Positions 6,529 through 6,765 of a DNA stretch of 6,765 bases are shown in pieces. The translations under genes and the position numbers were made by a program. The stretch is from NCBI GenBank assembly GCA_902797495.1, contig CADBTH010000001.1, forward strand, positions 1 through 6,765, in the 5' to 3' direction. How positions within the stretch are numbered: the stretch's first letter is position 1; each line of letters starts with the position of its first letter. A model generated the notes under the pieces. That model did no database searches and was not told where the DNA came from. It was given only the letters and a program-made list of their open reading frames with translations. The stretch comes from an uncultured Ruminococcus sp. Its GTDB lineage: Bacteria > Bacillota > Clostridia > Oscillospirales > CAG-272.

Positions 6529-6548
6529 TGCCGCCGCCTCCGGCGGCA
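6529..6548. repeat. Perfect GC hairpin at left side of the repeat element
   Basis: TGCCGCCG, loop CCTC, then CGGCGGCA: an 8-bp perfect stem flanked by AATGATG on the left and GATGATGT on the right. It is not followed by a T-tract, so it is a poor intrinsic terminator. It may still slow or stop transcription from the hydrolase gene 58 bases upstream. Confidence 0.7.
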
Positions 6549-6562
6549 GATGATGTATCTCC

Positions 6563-6610
6563 CCTCACCCCACGAACCGAGACGAGCTCGATTCGCCGGG
6601 GACCCCGAGG
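6563..6610. repeat. Nested stem-loop core of the repeat element
   Basis: A long interrupted inverted repeat. CCTC (6563-6566) pairs with GAGG (6607-6610), CCCC (6568-6571) with GGGG (6598-6601), CGAA (6573-6576) with TTCG (6592-6595), and CGAG (6578-6581) with CTCG (6587-6590), closing a five-base loop ACGAG. Sixteen pairs form in four blocks with small internal loops. CGGGG-A-CCCCG at 6597-6607 is an alternative local palindrome. Confidence 0.55.
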
Positions 6611-6614
6611 TGCC

Positions 6615-6635
6615 GAAATGATGCTGCGTCATTTC
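6615..6635. repeat. Hairpin in repeat element (GAAATGA/TCATTTC)
   Basis: GAAATGA (6615-6621) and TCATTTC (6629-6635) are perfect inverted copies. Two further inner pairs (one T-G, one G-C) leave a three-base loop. The arm contains the ATGA motif that recurs throughout the element. Confidence 0.6.
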
Positions 6636-6664
6636 ATGCCGCAATGATGCGATGTTTGCCCCTA

Positions 6665-6745
6665 ATGTGCCGCAGGCATACATCATCAGCGAAGCGACAT
6701 CATTGCCGAAGGCAACATCATTTGCCCGACAGGGCAAACATCATT
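6665..6745. repeat. Array of mini-hairpins with ACATCATT linkers
   Basis: Linker ACATCATC at 6680-6687 and ACATCATT at 6697-6704, 6715-6722 and 6738-6745 separate short inverted repeats. These are TGTGCC-gca-GGCATA (6666-6680), a degenerate GC-gaa-GC (6689-6695), TTGCC-gaa-GGCAA (6703-6715) and TTTGCCC-gaca-GGGCAAA (6721-6738). Linker starts are 17, 18 and 23 bases apart. The linkers are conserved while the stems differ in sequence but keep self-complementarity. Confidence 0.75.
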
Positions 6746-6765
6746 CAAAAACGCCTCATTTGTTA

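Larger units (their letters stand above)
6509..6761. repeat. Structured non-coding repeat element (MITE-like or REP/BIME-like candidate)
   Basis: After the hydrolase stop there is no credible gene. Instead a dense series of short hairpins is spaced by the linker AATGATG on the left (6524-6530, 6617-6623, 6643-6649) and its complement ACATCAT on the right (6680, 6697, 6715, 6738). The ends are imperfect inverted copies: AAATGA, 9 bases, AATGATG on the left (6509-6530), and CATCATT, 10 bases, TCATTT on the right (6739-6761). This suggests one discrete element of about 250 bp with inverted symmetry. No transposase gene or clear target duplication is visible, and the right boundary is only four bases from the window end, so the limits are tentative. 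It could be a non-autonomous mobile element, a REP/BIME-like intergenic repeat, or a degenerate structured RNA. Base composition and texture differ from the neighbouring genes. Confidence 0.6.

Noticed and set aside
6522..6737. Open frame of 71 codons on the minus strand with repeated N-D-V-A
   Set aside because: The peptide repeat is simply the translation of the AATGATGT linkers. It starts with TTG, has no proper ribosome binding site and ends in a run of Arg/His from the GC hairpin. It is probably a spurious frame, although similar ones may be annotated elsewhere.
6680..6745. CRISPR-like array
   Set aside because: The repeated word is only about 8 bases, the intervals are 9-15 bases and are themselves self-complementary, and no cas genes are near. 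This is not CRISPR.

Overview
The window looks like a chromosomal segment of an uncultured, moderately GC-rich member of the Clostridia (Firmicutes), probably gut- or rumen-associated. The signs are strong AGGAGG-type ribosome binding sites, sigma-A promoters with TTGACA-like and TATAAT-like boxes, a lysine riboswitch followed by an intrinsic terminator, a glutamyl-tRNA synthetase with an N-terminal extension, and a DUF1680/GH127-type sugar hydrolase. The lineage is inferred from gene content and signals; no marker in the window names a species.

Left part, minus strand (1-1625): a two-gene operon reads leftwards from a good promoter at 1597-1625. A cytosolic metallo-beta-lactamase-fold hydrolase (951-1571) is followed 27 bp later by glutamyl-tRNA synthetase (gltX), which runs off the window edge at base 1 after 307 codons.

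Centre, plus strand (1742-4538): a complete, self-contained transport operon. It has a near-consensus promoter (1742-1770), a lysine riboswitch (about 1778-1954), a riboswitch terminator (1975-2001), then a lipoprotein solute-binding protein, a single permease and an ATPase, closed by a strong intrinsic terminator (4502-4538). The riboswitch gives this generic polar-amino-acid ABC transporter a specific predicted job, lysine uptake repressed by lysine. The permease and ATPase genes overlap by ATGA and are probably translationally coupled.

Right part, plus strand (4551-6470): a monocistronic gene with its own promoter encodes a 619-residue cytosolic protein of the DUF1680/GH127 beta-L-arabinofuranosidase superfamily. 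Its Glu-x-Cys and Cys-Cys metal-site residues are intact.

Right edge (about 6509-6761): a non-coding, highly structured element. It has short perfect hairpins joined by repeated ACATCATT/AATGATG linkers, a structured GC-rich core and imperfect inverted ends. It resembles a MITE-like or REP/BIME-like interspersed repeat and is the least explained part of the window. The main points for follow-up are this hairpin array, the riboswitch-based substrate assignment, and the altered HIGH motif in GltX.
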